The notes beneath the pieces were generated by a model that had not been told where the DNA came from, searched no databases, and saw only the letters and a list, made by a program, of their open reading frames with translations. Below are positions 47,836 to 60,275 of a DNA stretch of 64,000 bases, one piece after another. The translations under genes and the position numbers were made by a program. Source of the stretch: Epichloe hybrida (Eukaryota; Ascomycota; Sordariomycetes; Hypocreales; Clavicipitaceae); the NCBI GenBank assembly GCA_019022495.1, contig JAFEKR010000027.1, positions 471,501-535,500 of the forward strand. Reading direction: 5' to 3'. How positions within the stretch are numbered: position 1 is the stretch's first letter; each line of letters begins with the position of its first letter.

Positions 47836-50800
47836 CACATAAAATGACCTAAAAGGAATCTATAGTAATAGAGCCAGGCTCATAACCTATTGAAATGTAG
47901 GGAGCTAGTTACTAGCTGCCAGCTGGCAACAGCTATACAAGTGCAAGCTCTACGGTCGGGGACCGATAGGGCCGCAACGTTGAATTAATTAACGCAACGC
48001 AACGGAAGGTTATGGTAGTTATTAACTAATAGAATTCAATTTAGATTACTTTTATAATATCTTATAGAGTAATAGAATTGATTTTAGATACGTTATACGG
48101 GCAATGCGGCTGTTATTAGTTAAGAGGACTAGCTATCTAGCTAGTTAAAAAGATCTTTTTTCTCTCATAGACTTACTAACTATATTGGTGGATCCGGGCT
48201 GCTAACGGGGTCTTACGGGCCACTTTTGATTTTCCGCAAAATTCATTTGTATGCAAAAACCAAAAAATCAACTTACTACCATACTAGCTAGCAACCCGTA
48301 TGCACTAACTTTTAGTCTAAAAAATAACCTTGCATAAAGAGAAAGCCCTATCTTTAAGCTTTAATTTGCTATATGTAAAACTTTTGTATAACCTCTAGAT
48401 AAAGAGAAAATCACTGTTAAAGATAGCTATAGGGTAAGTTATGTGTAGGGTAACCTGCTTATGTCACCCTAGCTTACATCACCCTAGCTTACCTAATTAC
48501 TAGTGGCGTGGTTGTAGCCACACTTGTAGCCACAACGCAATTAACTAATTAGTCATCCACACGGTTAGTCGCAGCTGTTGACAGCTGCGACGCAGCCATT
48601 GATAGCTGCCCTCGCGACCGTTAACAGCTGCAGTGCAGCTGTCAGACTTGCAAAGCAAGCTAGTAATAAGAAGGTTCTTTAACTAGAAAAGGGCTAAAAA
48701 TAGGTCTTATTTTTAACAATAGTAAGGACTTATTTATTATACATAAGTAGGCTTTAAAGATAAGGAGGGTTAGAATAAGGCTATTAGGACCTGTGGTATT
48801 ATTTAGGGCCTTTATTACTATTTATAAGGTAATAGGTTTAGGTGTTATAGGATATTCGCGTCTAATTATATTATAGGCCCTTTAGAGCGGCTTATAATAC
48901 CTTTTAACCTTCCTAATGCTATAGTGTGCCTTAATAGGGACTTCCTTAATTAAAATTAATATTAAAGCTATAAATTAATTTAATTTATTACTATAGAAGT
49001 TTGTTCTAGCGTCTATAGTAATAAAATCCGGAGGGCCTAGATAAGCATTAATCTAGTATATCTAGAGGGCTTCCTAGGTTGTTTTCATAGAGATATTATT
49101 AAGGAATTTTGCTACGTTAAACGCTGTGGCTATATCTATAGTATGAAGTATAAGGCGGTTGCTATTAAGGTAGAAAATATTTACTATAACTTTATAGTTA
49201 AAGCTATACTTATCCTTAAGGGTAAATTTAAAGCGATTAGGGCTATCTATATACATCTAGCATTAGTAGTAAAGTCTTATTAGCTCTTTAATAGCCTTAA
49301 TATTAATATTATACCCTAATCTATAAAGAACCTTATATAGTTATTAGATTGATGGATGCCTAAAGTAATAATATAATTGCTATAACTTACCTTCTATAAG
49401 GTAGCTCTAAGCAACTACTTTCTCTTTCTACGTAAGTAGTATCTAAGTGTGCCTTTATTTATATATAATAAGGACTTTAATATTTCCTTATTATAGTGTA
49501 TTTTCGGAGATATTAAAATTAATTTATAAGCAGTCTATATTATTAAGGGACAAGAGAAATAGAGTGTTTATTAGTATAAGCTAAAAGAGAATATCTCTAA
49601 AAGGTATAGGTATATTAGCCACTCTAAGCGCAATAATTAGTTCTCCTACGCCAAATCTAACCAATGTCTTTTTTGCCGTTAATTCATTAAGCTATAGTTT
49701 AGGTATTTAATATTATAAAGCAAGGAATTAAGGATACCTTACTATAAAGAACTTTATAGCTCCTGTATTAGGCATAATCCCTTAAAACATTATATAAGAA
49801 TAGTAATCTTCTAGTATAAATATTATTAGAGCTTTGCTTAAGAGTTCTTGCTAAAAGGGGTTTTCTTTACTTAGACTATAATAAGCTACTTAACTTATTA
49901 GGAATTAAACCGTTCTTTTACTATTAAGTTATATTCTATAATTAAAGAAGCTTATAGGTACTAGCCTATCTATACTATTAGGGCTATTATTAAATCCAAT
50001 GCTCTTTATATACTAGGTGATTTCATTATTAATAGGGGATTAAGGTTTGTGTTCCCCTTTATACTATATAAGAAATAAATTATATAAGTTATTAGCTAGA
50101 TTCGTAAGGTAGTGCTTCTTAAAGTGTTAATATACCTTCTTATAGTTCTCTTCTAGGTGCTTTAATAACTAGTATTCTTCCTTACTATATATATAGTATT
50201 TCTTTATATAAGAATTTCCTTCCCTTCCTTATAGTTTTAAAGGGTATTAGGTCTCTTTTCCTTTCCTATTATATCTTTGGTTAGTCTAGAATTACTCTAG
50301 GGTTATAGCTTTAGTTAGGAATTATTAGTAGTTCTTCTTCTCTTCCTTTATAAGTTAGATTATTATCCTAATCTATTTGTAGAATTCTTATAGTCCCTTT
50401 AGTAGGTTTATAATAACTCCTTTGTATTCTAGAATATTATTATAAGCTATTATAAGTTAATTCTAAAGTGCCCTTTTACTTTAGCTTACCTTAGGTACTA
50501 CCTATTATAAGATAGCTAGCTTCTCTATAAGATTATTAAAATAATTAATTATTAATTTGCTTAGGTTATTATTTATTATTCCTTATAAAGTAGAATTATT
50601 TTATTCTAGGAGATATCTTTACTATATATCTTTAGTCTTAAATTATTCCCTTATATAGCTAATAAGCATAGGGAGGTCTTATAGTTAACTAGGTTTAGAG
50701 AGGTAGTCTATATAGTATTATAAAGCTTTACCTTTAAGTATAATCTTAAAGGTATAACTAGCTTATTTAGGTTAGATATTAAGTAATTTACACTTCCTAT

Positions 50801-51411
50801 AGAATATTTAAAGCTTTAATTTAAGAATATTATAGTTATTAGCGCTATAGAGTTATTTTTTAGGGTATACCTTTAATAAGTCTATAATTTACTTTAGTAA
50901 AAGTCTCTAAGTCTATAGGGGTCCTTTAGATACTTCCTTTTATATTTATAAAAGGGGTAGTATAGTCTTTAGGAAGTAAGAGAGTAGCTTTATAAGAAGT
51001 AGCCTTAGGGTCTATTATTCTCTCTAATCTTTCTCTCCCTTATATTAGGGAGGAGGAAGTGTAATTCTCTAGGCTATACTAATAGAGGTAATATTAGCCC
51101 TAGGTAGTAAGGGTTAACTCTACTAGTAATGCTCTTACTTAGGGGTATTATTAGTAGTGTTATTAAGGTAGTTTTACTAAATTATCTTAGGTAAAGGTAT
51201 AGGTAAGGGGTTTACCTATAGATGCTTATAAATAGCATTATTTAGTGCCCTTAATTCTAGATTAATTAACCTTCTTATAGAAGATTAGCCTATTAATCCC
51301 TTTAATAGTAATTATACTAATAGGCGGGGTAAAGGGGTTAGTTATTAGGATCTAATATTACTATTATCTAATAGATTATAGAAGAATTCTTTATTTTATA
51401 GTGCTTGTAGG

Positions 51412-51630
51412 GAGAGATTAAAGGTCTGTTAGAAGGTAATATATTAAAGGGAATTTATAGGTGTGTCAGAGGGGGTTCTATAGATGCCTATTAAAAGGAA
51501 TAGAGCTTGTTAGTTATTCAATCGTATCGAACAATATCGTGAGCAATAGTCATAATAATTAATTTAAGTTAGCTAGCTTAGCTAAAGGTTGTTTTTAACG
51601 TCAGGTTCGAAATAAATACCCCTACTATAG
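51412..51630. other. Junction sequence between Copia C2 and C3
   Basis: About 220 bp unlike the flanking C element, with better-preserved composition (CGTATCGAACAATATCGTGAG). It is not matched elsewhere in the window as far as I can see. It contains GGTTCGAAAT near 51,613, a weak B-box-like string. No coding frame. Confidence 0.55.
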
Positions 51631-54461
51631 AGAACTTTACGGCTCCTATATTAGGTATAATCCCTTAAAATCTTATATAAGAATAGCAATCTTCTAGCAT
51701 AAACATTACTAGAGCCTTGCTTAAGAGTTCTTACTAAAAGAGGTCTTCTTTGCTTAGACTATAATAAGTTACTTAACTTATCAGGAATTAAACCATTCTT
51801 TTGCCATTAAGTTATGTTTTGTAATTAAAGAAGCTTATAGGTACTAGCTTATCTATACTATTAGGGCTGTTATTAAATCCAATGCTCTTTATATACTAAG
51901 CGATTTTATTATTAATAAGGGATTAAGGTTTATGTTCCCCTTTATACTATATAAGGAATAAATTATATAAGTTATTAGCTGGATTTATAAGGTAGTGGTT
52001 CTTAAAGCATTAATACGCCTTCTTATAGTTCTCTTCTAGGTGCTTTAATAACTAGTATCCTTCCTTACTATATATATAGTATTTCTTTATATAAGGATTT
52101 CCTTCTTTTCCTTATAGTTTTAAAGGGTATTAGGTCTCTTTTCCTTTCCTATTATATCTTTAGTTAGTCTAGAATTACTCTAGGGTTATAGCTTTAGTTA
52201 GGAATTAGTAGTAGTTCTTTTTCTCTTCCTTTATAAGTTAGAATATTATTCTAATCTATTTAAAGAATTCTAATAGTCCCTTTAGTAAGTCTATAATAAC
52301 TTCTTTACATTCTAGAATATTATTATAGGCTATTATAAGTTAATTCTAAAGTGCCCTTTTACTTTAGCTTACCTTAGGTACTGCCTATTATAAGATAGCT
52401 AGCTTCTCTATAAGCTTATTAAAATAATTAATTATTAATTTGCTTAGGTTATCTTTTATCATTCCTTAGAGTAGAATTATTCTATTCTAGGAGATATCTT
52501 TACTATATATCTTTAGTCTTAAATTATTCCCTTATATAGCTAATAAGCATAAGGAGGTCTTATAGTTAACTAGGTTTAGAGAGGTAGTCTATATAGTATT
52601 ATAAAGCTTTACCTTTAAGCATAATCTTAAAGGTATAACTAGCTTATTTAGGTTAGATATTAAGTAATTTACACTTCCTATAAAATATTTAAAGCTTTAA
52701 TTTAAGGATATTATAGTTATTAACACTATAAAGTTATTCTTTAGGGTATACCTTTAATAAGTCTATAATTTACTTTAATAAAGGTCTCTAAGTGTATAGG
52801 GGTTCTTTAAATACTTCCCTTTATATTTATAAAAGAAGTGGTATAGTCTTTAGAAAGTAAGAAAGTAGCTTTATAAGAAGTGGCCTTAGGGTTTATTATT
52901 CCCTCTAATCTTTCTCTCCTTTATATTAGGGAGGAGAAAGTATAGTCCTCTAGGCTATACTAATAAAAGTAATATTAGCCTTAGGTAGTTAGGGTTAACT
53001 CTATTAGTAATACTCTTGCTTAGGGGTATTATTAGTAGTGTTATTAGGGTAGTTTTACTAAATTATCTTAGGTAAAGATATAGGTAAGGGGGTTACTTAT
53101 AGATACTTATAAATAGTATTCTTTAGTGCCCTTAATTCTAGATTAATTAACCTTCTTATAGGAGATTAGCTTATTAATTCCTTTAATAGTAATTATACTA
53201 AGAGGTAGGGTAAAGGGGTTATTGAAATGTAGGGAGCTAGTTGCCAGCTGGCAACAGCTGTACAGGTGCAAGCTCTACGGTCGGGGACTAATAGGGCTGT
53301 AACGTTGAATCAATCAACGCAACGCAACGGAAGGTTGTGGCAGTTATCAACTAATAGAATTCAATTTAGATCACTTTTATAATATCTTATAGAGCAATAG
53401 AATTGATTTTAGATACGTTGTACGGGCAATGCGGCTGTTGTTAGTTGAGAGGACTAGCTATCTAGCTAGTTAAAAAGATCTTCTTCCTCTCATAGACCTA
53501 CCAACCATATCGGTGGATCCGGGCCGCTAACGGGGTCTTACGGGCCACTTTTGATTTTCTGTAAAATTTATTTGTATGCAAAAACCAAAAAATCGACTCA
53601 CCACCATACTAGCTAGCAACCTGTATGCACTAACTTTTGGTCTAAAAAATAACCTTGCATAAAAAGAAAGCCCTATCTTTAAGCTTTAATTTGCTATATG
53701 TAAAACTTTTATACGACCTCTAGATAAAGAGAAAATCGTTGTTAAAGATAGCTATAGGGTAAGTTATGTGTAGGGTAACCTGCTTACGTCACCCTAGCTT
53801 ACGTCACCCTAGCTTACCTAATTACTAGTGGCGTGGTTATGGCTACACTTGTAGCCACAACGTAATTGACTAATTAGTCATCCACACGGTCGGTCGCAGC
53901 TGTTGACAGCTGCGACGCAGTCATTGACAGCTGCCCTCGTGACCGTTGACAGCTGCAGTGCAGCTGTCAGACTTGCAAAGCAAGCTAGTAATAAGAAGGT
54001 TCTTTAACTAGAAAAGGGCTAAAAATAAGTCTTATTTTTAACACCCCCTCTACAAAAGAATTACATTTAAAGCAATTAGAAGTGTACAAAAAGACTATAG
54101 GGTAAAAACAATAACTTTTGATAATAACAGATAAAAGGGAAAAACAGGAAAAATAAAAGACCCCTTTTTGAATTCCTAGCTATTGTTAAATATAGCTCCC
54201 TTTTTGACGTTGTTTTTAGTTCCCTGTTAAAGGGAATTAGTTGTTGGTTTGATAATTATTAAGCCCTAAAAGCTTAATAAAAGCCTGATGAAGAGGTCTA
54301 GAAAGAGCTTTCGTAAGACCATCTATAGGCATTGACTTTGTATCTAGATATTTGATCTTAGCTAAACCCTCTAAAACCTGTTACCTAATATAGTTGAACT
54401 TTAGTAATATATGCTTTATATAACTATGTAAAGCAGGGTTATAAGCAGTAGTTATAGCGCC

Positions 54462-57400
54462 TTAATTATCGCAATATATCTGGATAGGGGGAGAAATAGG
54501 GGGTTTTAGCTCCTTAAATAAGCCCTGAAGCCACTGGAGCTCCCGGAAGGTCTCGCAGATAGCATCAGCTTCAGCTTCTAGTGTTAATAGAGCTATTGTA
54601 CTAGCTTTCTTTGATTTCCAGCTAATAGGTCCGCTAGCTAGCTTGAATAGGTAAGCATAGGTTGATTTTAAGGTCTTTTTATCCCCTGCAAAATCACTAT
54701 CGCAATAACCTATTAGGCTTTTGCTAACTAAACCTTTAGGGTCTCCCCTATAGATAATAGCAAGGAATCTAGTCCCTAATAGATACCTTAGCAGATTTTT
54801 AGCTGCTTTTAGGTGTTCTATATAAGGGCTAGCTAGTGCAGTAGATAACCACTGTAGCGTAAAAGCTGTATTAGGCCTTGTAAGCAACATTAGGTACATT
54901 ATAGTCCCTATGATGCACTGATAAAGCTTGATTTCACTAGCTATTAAAAGCTTAGTTATCTGCGTAGCTAAAACGCCTAGCTAAAGAGGTATGCTAATAG
55001 GCTTACTATCTAGCATATTAAATCGTTTTAAGGCTTCTAATATATACTGAGATTAATGAATTTTCAGTATTCTATTAGGCCTATCTCGTATGATTTGAAC
55101 CCCTAAGAAGAATTTAGCAGGCCCCCTATCTTCTATTGGATAGACTTTATGAAGTTCCTTTTTAAGCCTTTGGATATAAGATAAATCCGGTCTAATTAGA
55201 AGACAGTCATTAACGTACGTAATGACGAAGGTTTTGGTTAAAGGATTGAAGAAGATAGCTGGGTTAGATATTAAAGGGTTAAATCCTAGGGATTTAAGTA
55301 CTAATATTAGCGCTTGTTGCCATTCCCTTGAGCTTTGTTTTAGGCCGTATAAAGACTTCTATAATAAAATTACTTGATCTTTAGAAGGTTTCCATCTAAA
55401 ACTTCTAGCTAATTTAGCTAGTTTAGGATTTGCCTTAAGGAATTCAATAAACCCTTCTGGAATAACTATATAAATCTGTTGTTATAGCTTACTATTAAGA
55501 AAAGCTCCTATAAAATCGATTTGTTTGATTTCCTAGTTATTCTAAGCCGCTAGGGCTAGTAAAATCCTCCAGCTAGGGGGAATGCTTGTGGCAGCGAAAG
55601 TCTCTAGGTAATCTAGGCCTTTGATTTGCATAAATCCCTTAGCAACGAGTCGAGCCTTATATTTTAAAGGATTATTTTCTTTATCCTTTTTAAGCTTATA
55701 AACAAGCCTATTCTTTAGTACTTTTCGGCCCTTAGGGATTTGATCTTTCCCTATAAATTTAAAAGTACTAGCCTTTAGAAGCTGTTCGTATTCCTTGTAC
55801 GTGGCTTCTATCTATTTATCCCTTTCAGGGCTGGATATAGCCTGCTTCCAGGTCTTAGGCTCGGGGCTAATAGGATTCTTTTCCTTTAGCTTCTCCCGTA
55901 CCTTAAAGCAGATTTCTTTTATGAAATCTAGAGAAAAAGGGGAACTAATATCAACATCCATAGGGTCGATATTAGGGTCAAAATCGATAATTTTGTCAAA
56001 ATCGAGGTCCGAAGTCAAAATCTGATTTCCTGGTTGAGTTATAGGCTGCGCCTAGGCTGCGCCTATATGGGATCCGCTGGAATTAAGCCTTTAGGGGGTT
56101 CTTTAGGGCCTATAGGTGGTTTTTCTTAACCTACAGGGATACCTATGTTATCTATAGGGTAATCCTTTGAACCTTGATCTAGATATTATTAATCTAAATC
56201 ATTTTCCCCCCTCTAAAGGGTTATCCCCTATAGAAATCCTAGGTAAGCCTTTAGAAACAGGGCCTATAGGTTCTATAATCTTAATAAAGCTAGTCTTTGT
56301 AACTAGCCTTTTAGAGGGGATGTACACTAGGTAGGTATTAGAACCTAGTGTAGCTAAAAGCCTTCCAGGGATAGTCCTAGCTGCTAACTTCTAGGCTTTA
56401 GGTCGTTTTTCCCGGGGGATTAGAATCTCACAGTAAGATCCTATAGCTCTAATACTGCTAATATCAGTTGTATAAGGCTGATTTAGCTCCCTAGATAGCA
56501 GCTGTTCAGGGCTTTTATCCTTAGTGGTATTAGCAGTTATATTAACTAGGTTAACAACTGCAGGTAATACAAAACACCATAAAAATAACGGTAATTTTGC
56601 CCACTGGATAGTAGCCCTTAATTGATCTAGAATAGTACGAATTGAACGTTCTGCTAATCCATTTTGCTCATGGATATAGGGACTAGAAGTCGTAAATTTG
56701 ATCCCTTTAGAATTCAACCAAGCTTGACAACTAGAATCGATTTCCTAGCCCCCATCGAAGTGAAGGTGCCTAGGATATTGACCTAGTTAATTTTTAAGCC
56801 CTCTGAAGAAGCCTTTAATAGCCTTATAAACAGTTAGGCCTTCCTTATTAGGTAATAAGATAACCCACTTATATCTAGTCTTTCGATCAACTAAAAATAA
56901 GCAAATTGACTGTTTATTGTACGGCGTAGGACTGATTTTTAGCGTATCCCCCTCTATTCGATCTAGAGCTCTAGGGGGGTCAGGGATAGCTAATTTCCTA
57001 GGTCTTCTAACTGCCTTAGATTGATCACAAGTAATACATCTAAAATCCTTATCCTTAATTTTAGAAAAATCAGGGATTCCTTTAGTTATAAGGCTAGTTT
57101 TCTTTAGTAAAGGAAGACCTAGGTGCCCTAATTGTACATGCCATAGGCTAGCTAGTTCTAACAACCGTTGATATTGAAGATCCTTAGGGTCTGAATTAGG
57201 ATCTAGACTAGGGCCCTCTTCACTAGTCCCCTGCTGGGCCCCTTGAGAACCACAGGCCTCTTGGAGAGGTATTAGGGACCCTTTTCCTCCACTAGGGCCC
57301 TCTAACACCCCTAAATCTATTTCCTTAGATTTATAAGGGACCTAACCTGGGGCTATAGGCGAAGAAGAAGGGACTAATTCCTCTAAATCATCCCGTACGA

Positions 57401-59200
57401 TTTCTTCAATATCATCATTATTTTCGTCGATTTTGTCTAAATCAGAAGCCCAATCCGGCTTTTTAGAGGGAATTTGAACCTCTATAGGGTAGCTAATCGG
57501 ATAGCTATGACCCTTAAAAGCGGCGTAGGTAAAAGGTCGGATATAATGCGAATTATTACAGGGCCCTTTAGATAACTTAGGCGTAGATTAGTTTTTAACG
57601 TGGAAGAAAAAACTATGTTTTTCTATATCTAAGGTTGCAATACAAGACCTATCTTTAAGATAAAGTAGGTTTTTTATAAGGCAACCACCAGATATATAGT
57701 GCGTAAGTCCACTAACTATATTAACATCAAGCTGAGGAAAATATAGCGCATCTTTAAGCACTAAGGTCCTATATTTATTAGGATTCTTTTGATATAAGAC
57801 CTCAAAAACAGCACTACCGTGACCCTTAGCGTAAATAGGGCCACCACCAGTTATAATAAGGTCGGATTCCCCCTTTTTATAGGGGGTATAATCCCTAAAG
57901 ACCTCCCTAGAATTAATAATATATACAGTCAAACCTGTATTATATAATAGGGCCTTTTTTATGTCTTTACTGTAATAATTAAAACCATTTAAGGTTTTAA
58001 TTTCTTAATTTTCATCATCCGATTCACTAGAGCTAGAATCAGAGCTACTATCACTAGAGCTCTTATAACTAGTCTTATGAAGGCTAGGCTTCTTATACGG
58101 TTTAAGAGCACCGTTAGAAAGGTTGTAATTTCCTAGCATAAAAGATCCCTCTCCAGAGGTCTCTTTATTATCCTTTTTATCTGATTTTTAACCTTTTTGC
58201 TTCTTTTTCTTCTTCTTATTAGAAGAAGAATTAGAATTAGAAGAGCCCTTATTTTTTTTAGAGCCTCCTTTCTTCTTCTAATCCTTAGGGGCCTTTTCTT
58301 TTTCTTTAGCACCCTTTTCAAGGTTTTTAGCCCTATAATTCAGGGCTTTGGATACCGTAGATGACTTATCCCTCTGTTCTGCTAGAAGGTCTGCCATCAA
58401 GAATTAAAGATTTAGGGCATCTAGGGGAGCCCCTATAGCCCTATTTATACGCATACTAAATCGTTGCCTCTTAGCCCACTAAGGGAAGGTTAATTTTAGG
58501 GATTAAAGATATTGATTAACCTGATCTATCGGAGCAATCAGGACCCCTAAAATCAATAATCTAGCTAGTAGATTATTAAAGACTGCATTAAAGGACTCTA
58601 GAGTCCCCTTAAACTCTTGAAAATTCAGGTTATGAAATTCTGAATATAGGGACCCTCTCTAGATTTTAACGCTATGTGAATATTGCCTTACAAGTAAATT
58701 ATAGGCTTCTTCAGGTGATTTTTGCCAAGTTATAGCGGCTTGGGGTCCTTTTATACAACTATCTCTTAGTAACATAAGGATAATAGCTTGATCTGGATCC
58801 CCTAGCGCCCTAGAACTCTCCGGATTATCTAGAAAATTAGGCATGCCTAAAGCTCTCAATTGGATAGTTAGGGCTTGTTTCCATTGTTCGAAATTTTCGG
58901 CTCCTTTAAGCCTAGTAGTCTCTGGGAAACTATAAACCCTCTTATTAAATTCCTTAATAATTAAATTATTAAAGGTTGCTTGTACAGAGCTAGATTCAGC
59001 TTGATTTTCTTGAACAGGCTGCTAATCTTACTGCTGACTAGCGGGCTTATCAGATTCCATACCCTCCATACGACTATTTACAGTTATAGATAGGCTTTCT
59101 AGCTTCTCTAATAACTGGTCTATAGTTGCTTGTTGCTTAATAGCCTGCTCTTTTAGCTAGTTATTTAGAACCTCTTGCGCACTAGGGTCAGGGACAATAG
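54462..59200 (-). pseudogene. Copia D2 gag-pol remnant
   Basis: Islands in order on the minus strand: gag (58859-58659), protease region (57932-57588), GAG-pre-integrase with HVQLGH and CITCDQSK followed by the integrase start EGDTL (57308-56787), integrase end with GLAERSIRTI carrying the catalytic Glu (56717-56391), RT start (56018-55812), and RNase H with GYCDSDFAGD (54899-54462). The RT box at 55217-55206 reads YVND where YVDD is expected. That is a single G-to-A change in a TpG context and is also present in D1. Premature TAA/TAG separate the islands. Confidence 0.92.
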
Positions 59201-59225
59201 GTCCCTTTCCCTTTCCTTTGGTATC

Positions 59226-59480
59226 TATTTTCCTTTTTATAGAAGGGAAAAAACTTCTATCTTGCGGGTCCTTCCTTTTTTATAGAAGGGAAGTCTTCTG
59301 TATTGGAATTTATTCCTTTTTATAGAAGGGAAAAAAGCTTCTATCTCGCGGATCCTTCCTTTTTTATAGAAGGGAAGTCTTCTGTAGCCACAATTGATTC
59401 CTTTTTATAGAAGGGAAAAAGCTTCTTTCTCGCAGGTCCTTCCTTTTTTATAGAAGGGAAGTCTTCTGTAATTGTACACA
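59226..59480 (-). repeat. Tandem repeats in the D2 leader
   Basis: Three units equivalent to those at 47,590-47,835, with the same hairpin-forming modules and better base preservation. Confidence 0.88.
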
Positions 59481-60089
59481 AAGTGACCTAAAAGGAATCT
59501 ATAGTAATAGAACCGGGCTCATAACCTATTGAAATGTAGGGAGCTAGTTGCCAGCTGGCAACAGCTGTACAGGTGCAAGCTCTACGGTCAGGGACCAATA
59601 GGGCTGTAACGTTAAATCAATTAACGTAACGCAACGGAAGGTTGTGGCAGTTATTAACTAATAGAATTCAATTTAGATCACTTTTATAATATCTTATAGA
59701 GCAATAGAATTGATTTTAGATATGTTGTACGGGCAATGCGGCTGTTGTTAGTTGAGAGGACTAGCTATCTAGCTAGTTAAAAAGATCTTCTTCCTCTCAT
59801 AGACTTACCGACTGTATTGGTGGATCCGGGCCGCTAATAGGGTCTTACAGGCCACTTTTGATTTTCCGTAAAATTCATTTATATACAAAAACCAAAAAAT
59901 CAACTCACTACTATACTAGCTAGTAACCCGTATGCACTAACTTTTGGTCTAAAAAATAACCTTGCATAAAAAGAAAGCCTTATCTTTAAGCTTTAATTTG
60001 CTATATGTGAAACTTTTGTATGACCTCTAGATAAAGAGAAAATCGTTGTCAAAGATAGCTATAGGGTAAGTTATGTGTAGGGTAACCTG

Positions 60090-60275
60090 CTTACGTCACC
60101 CTAGCTTACGTCACCCTAGCTTACCTAATTACTAGTGGCGTGGTTATGGCTACACTTGTAGCCACAACGTAATTGACTAATTAGTTATCCACATGGTCGG
60201 TCGCAGCTGTTGACAGCTGCGACGCAGTCATTAACAGCTGCCCTCGCGACCGTTGACAGCTGCAGTGCAGCTGTC
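60090..60275 (-). promoter_or_regulatory. LTR D regulatory block: TGACGTAA repeats and CAGCTG cluster
   Basis: In the right LTR of D2, GCTTACGTCACCCTA occurs twice in tandem (TTACGTCA is the reverse of the bZIP site TGACGTAA). It is followed by several CAGCTG palindromes within about 75 bp, at 60,204-60,275. The block recurs in every D-type LTR (near 36,789-36,970, 42,150-42,330, 48,470-48,640 and 53,785-53,965). It is a likely enhancer or a strong RNA/DNA secondary structure. Confidence 0.6.

Larger units (their letters stand above)
41581..48718 (-). mobile_element. Ty1/Copia element D1, full length, RIP-damaged
   Basis: 7,138 bp; LTRs 41581-42411 and 47888-48718 (831 bp each); TSD ATAGT (41576-41580, 48719-48723); empty site in C1 near 33,283. 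The element runs on the minus strand from the right LTR. The PBS is GGTTATGAGCC (47887-47877), then come a leader with tandem repeats (about 47,590-47,835), gag, protease, integrase, RT and RNase H. LTR ends are TATTGAAATG and TTTTTAACA on the plus strand. Confidence 0.93.
38780..51411 (-). mobile_element. Ty1/Copia element C2 (minus strand, host of D1, right end lost)
   Basis: The left LTR is 38780-39067 (288 bp), with outer end TGTTGGTTTTCACAGGG. The pol runs on the minus strand, interrupted by D1 (41,581-48,718). The stretch 49,074-49,256 preserves 60 codons of the integrase of this fungal Copia clade (FKFTLKDKYSFN ... ATAFNVAKFLNNIS), where the first catalytic Asp reads Asn (VIVNIFY). Homology stops at 51,411, before the gag-proximal end and without a right LTR. 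Confidence 0.8.

Noticed and set aside
51412..51630. SINE or tRNA gene in the C2/C3 junction
   Set aside because: Only a weak B-box-like string, with no A-box at a sensible distance and no pairing arms.
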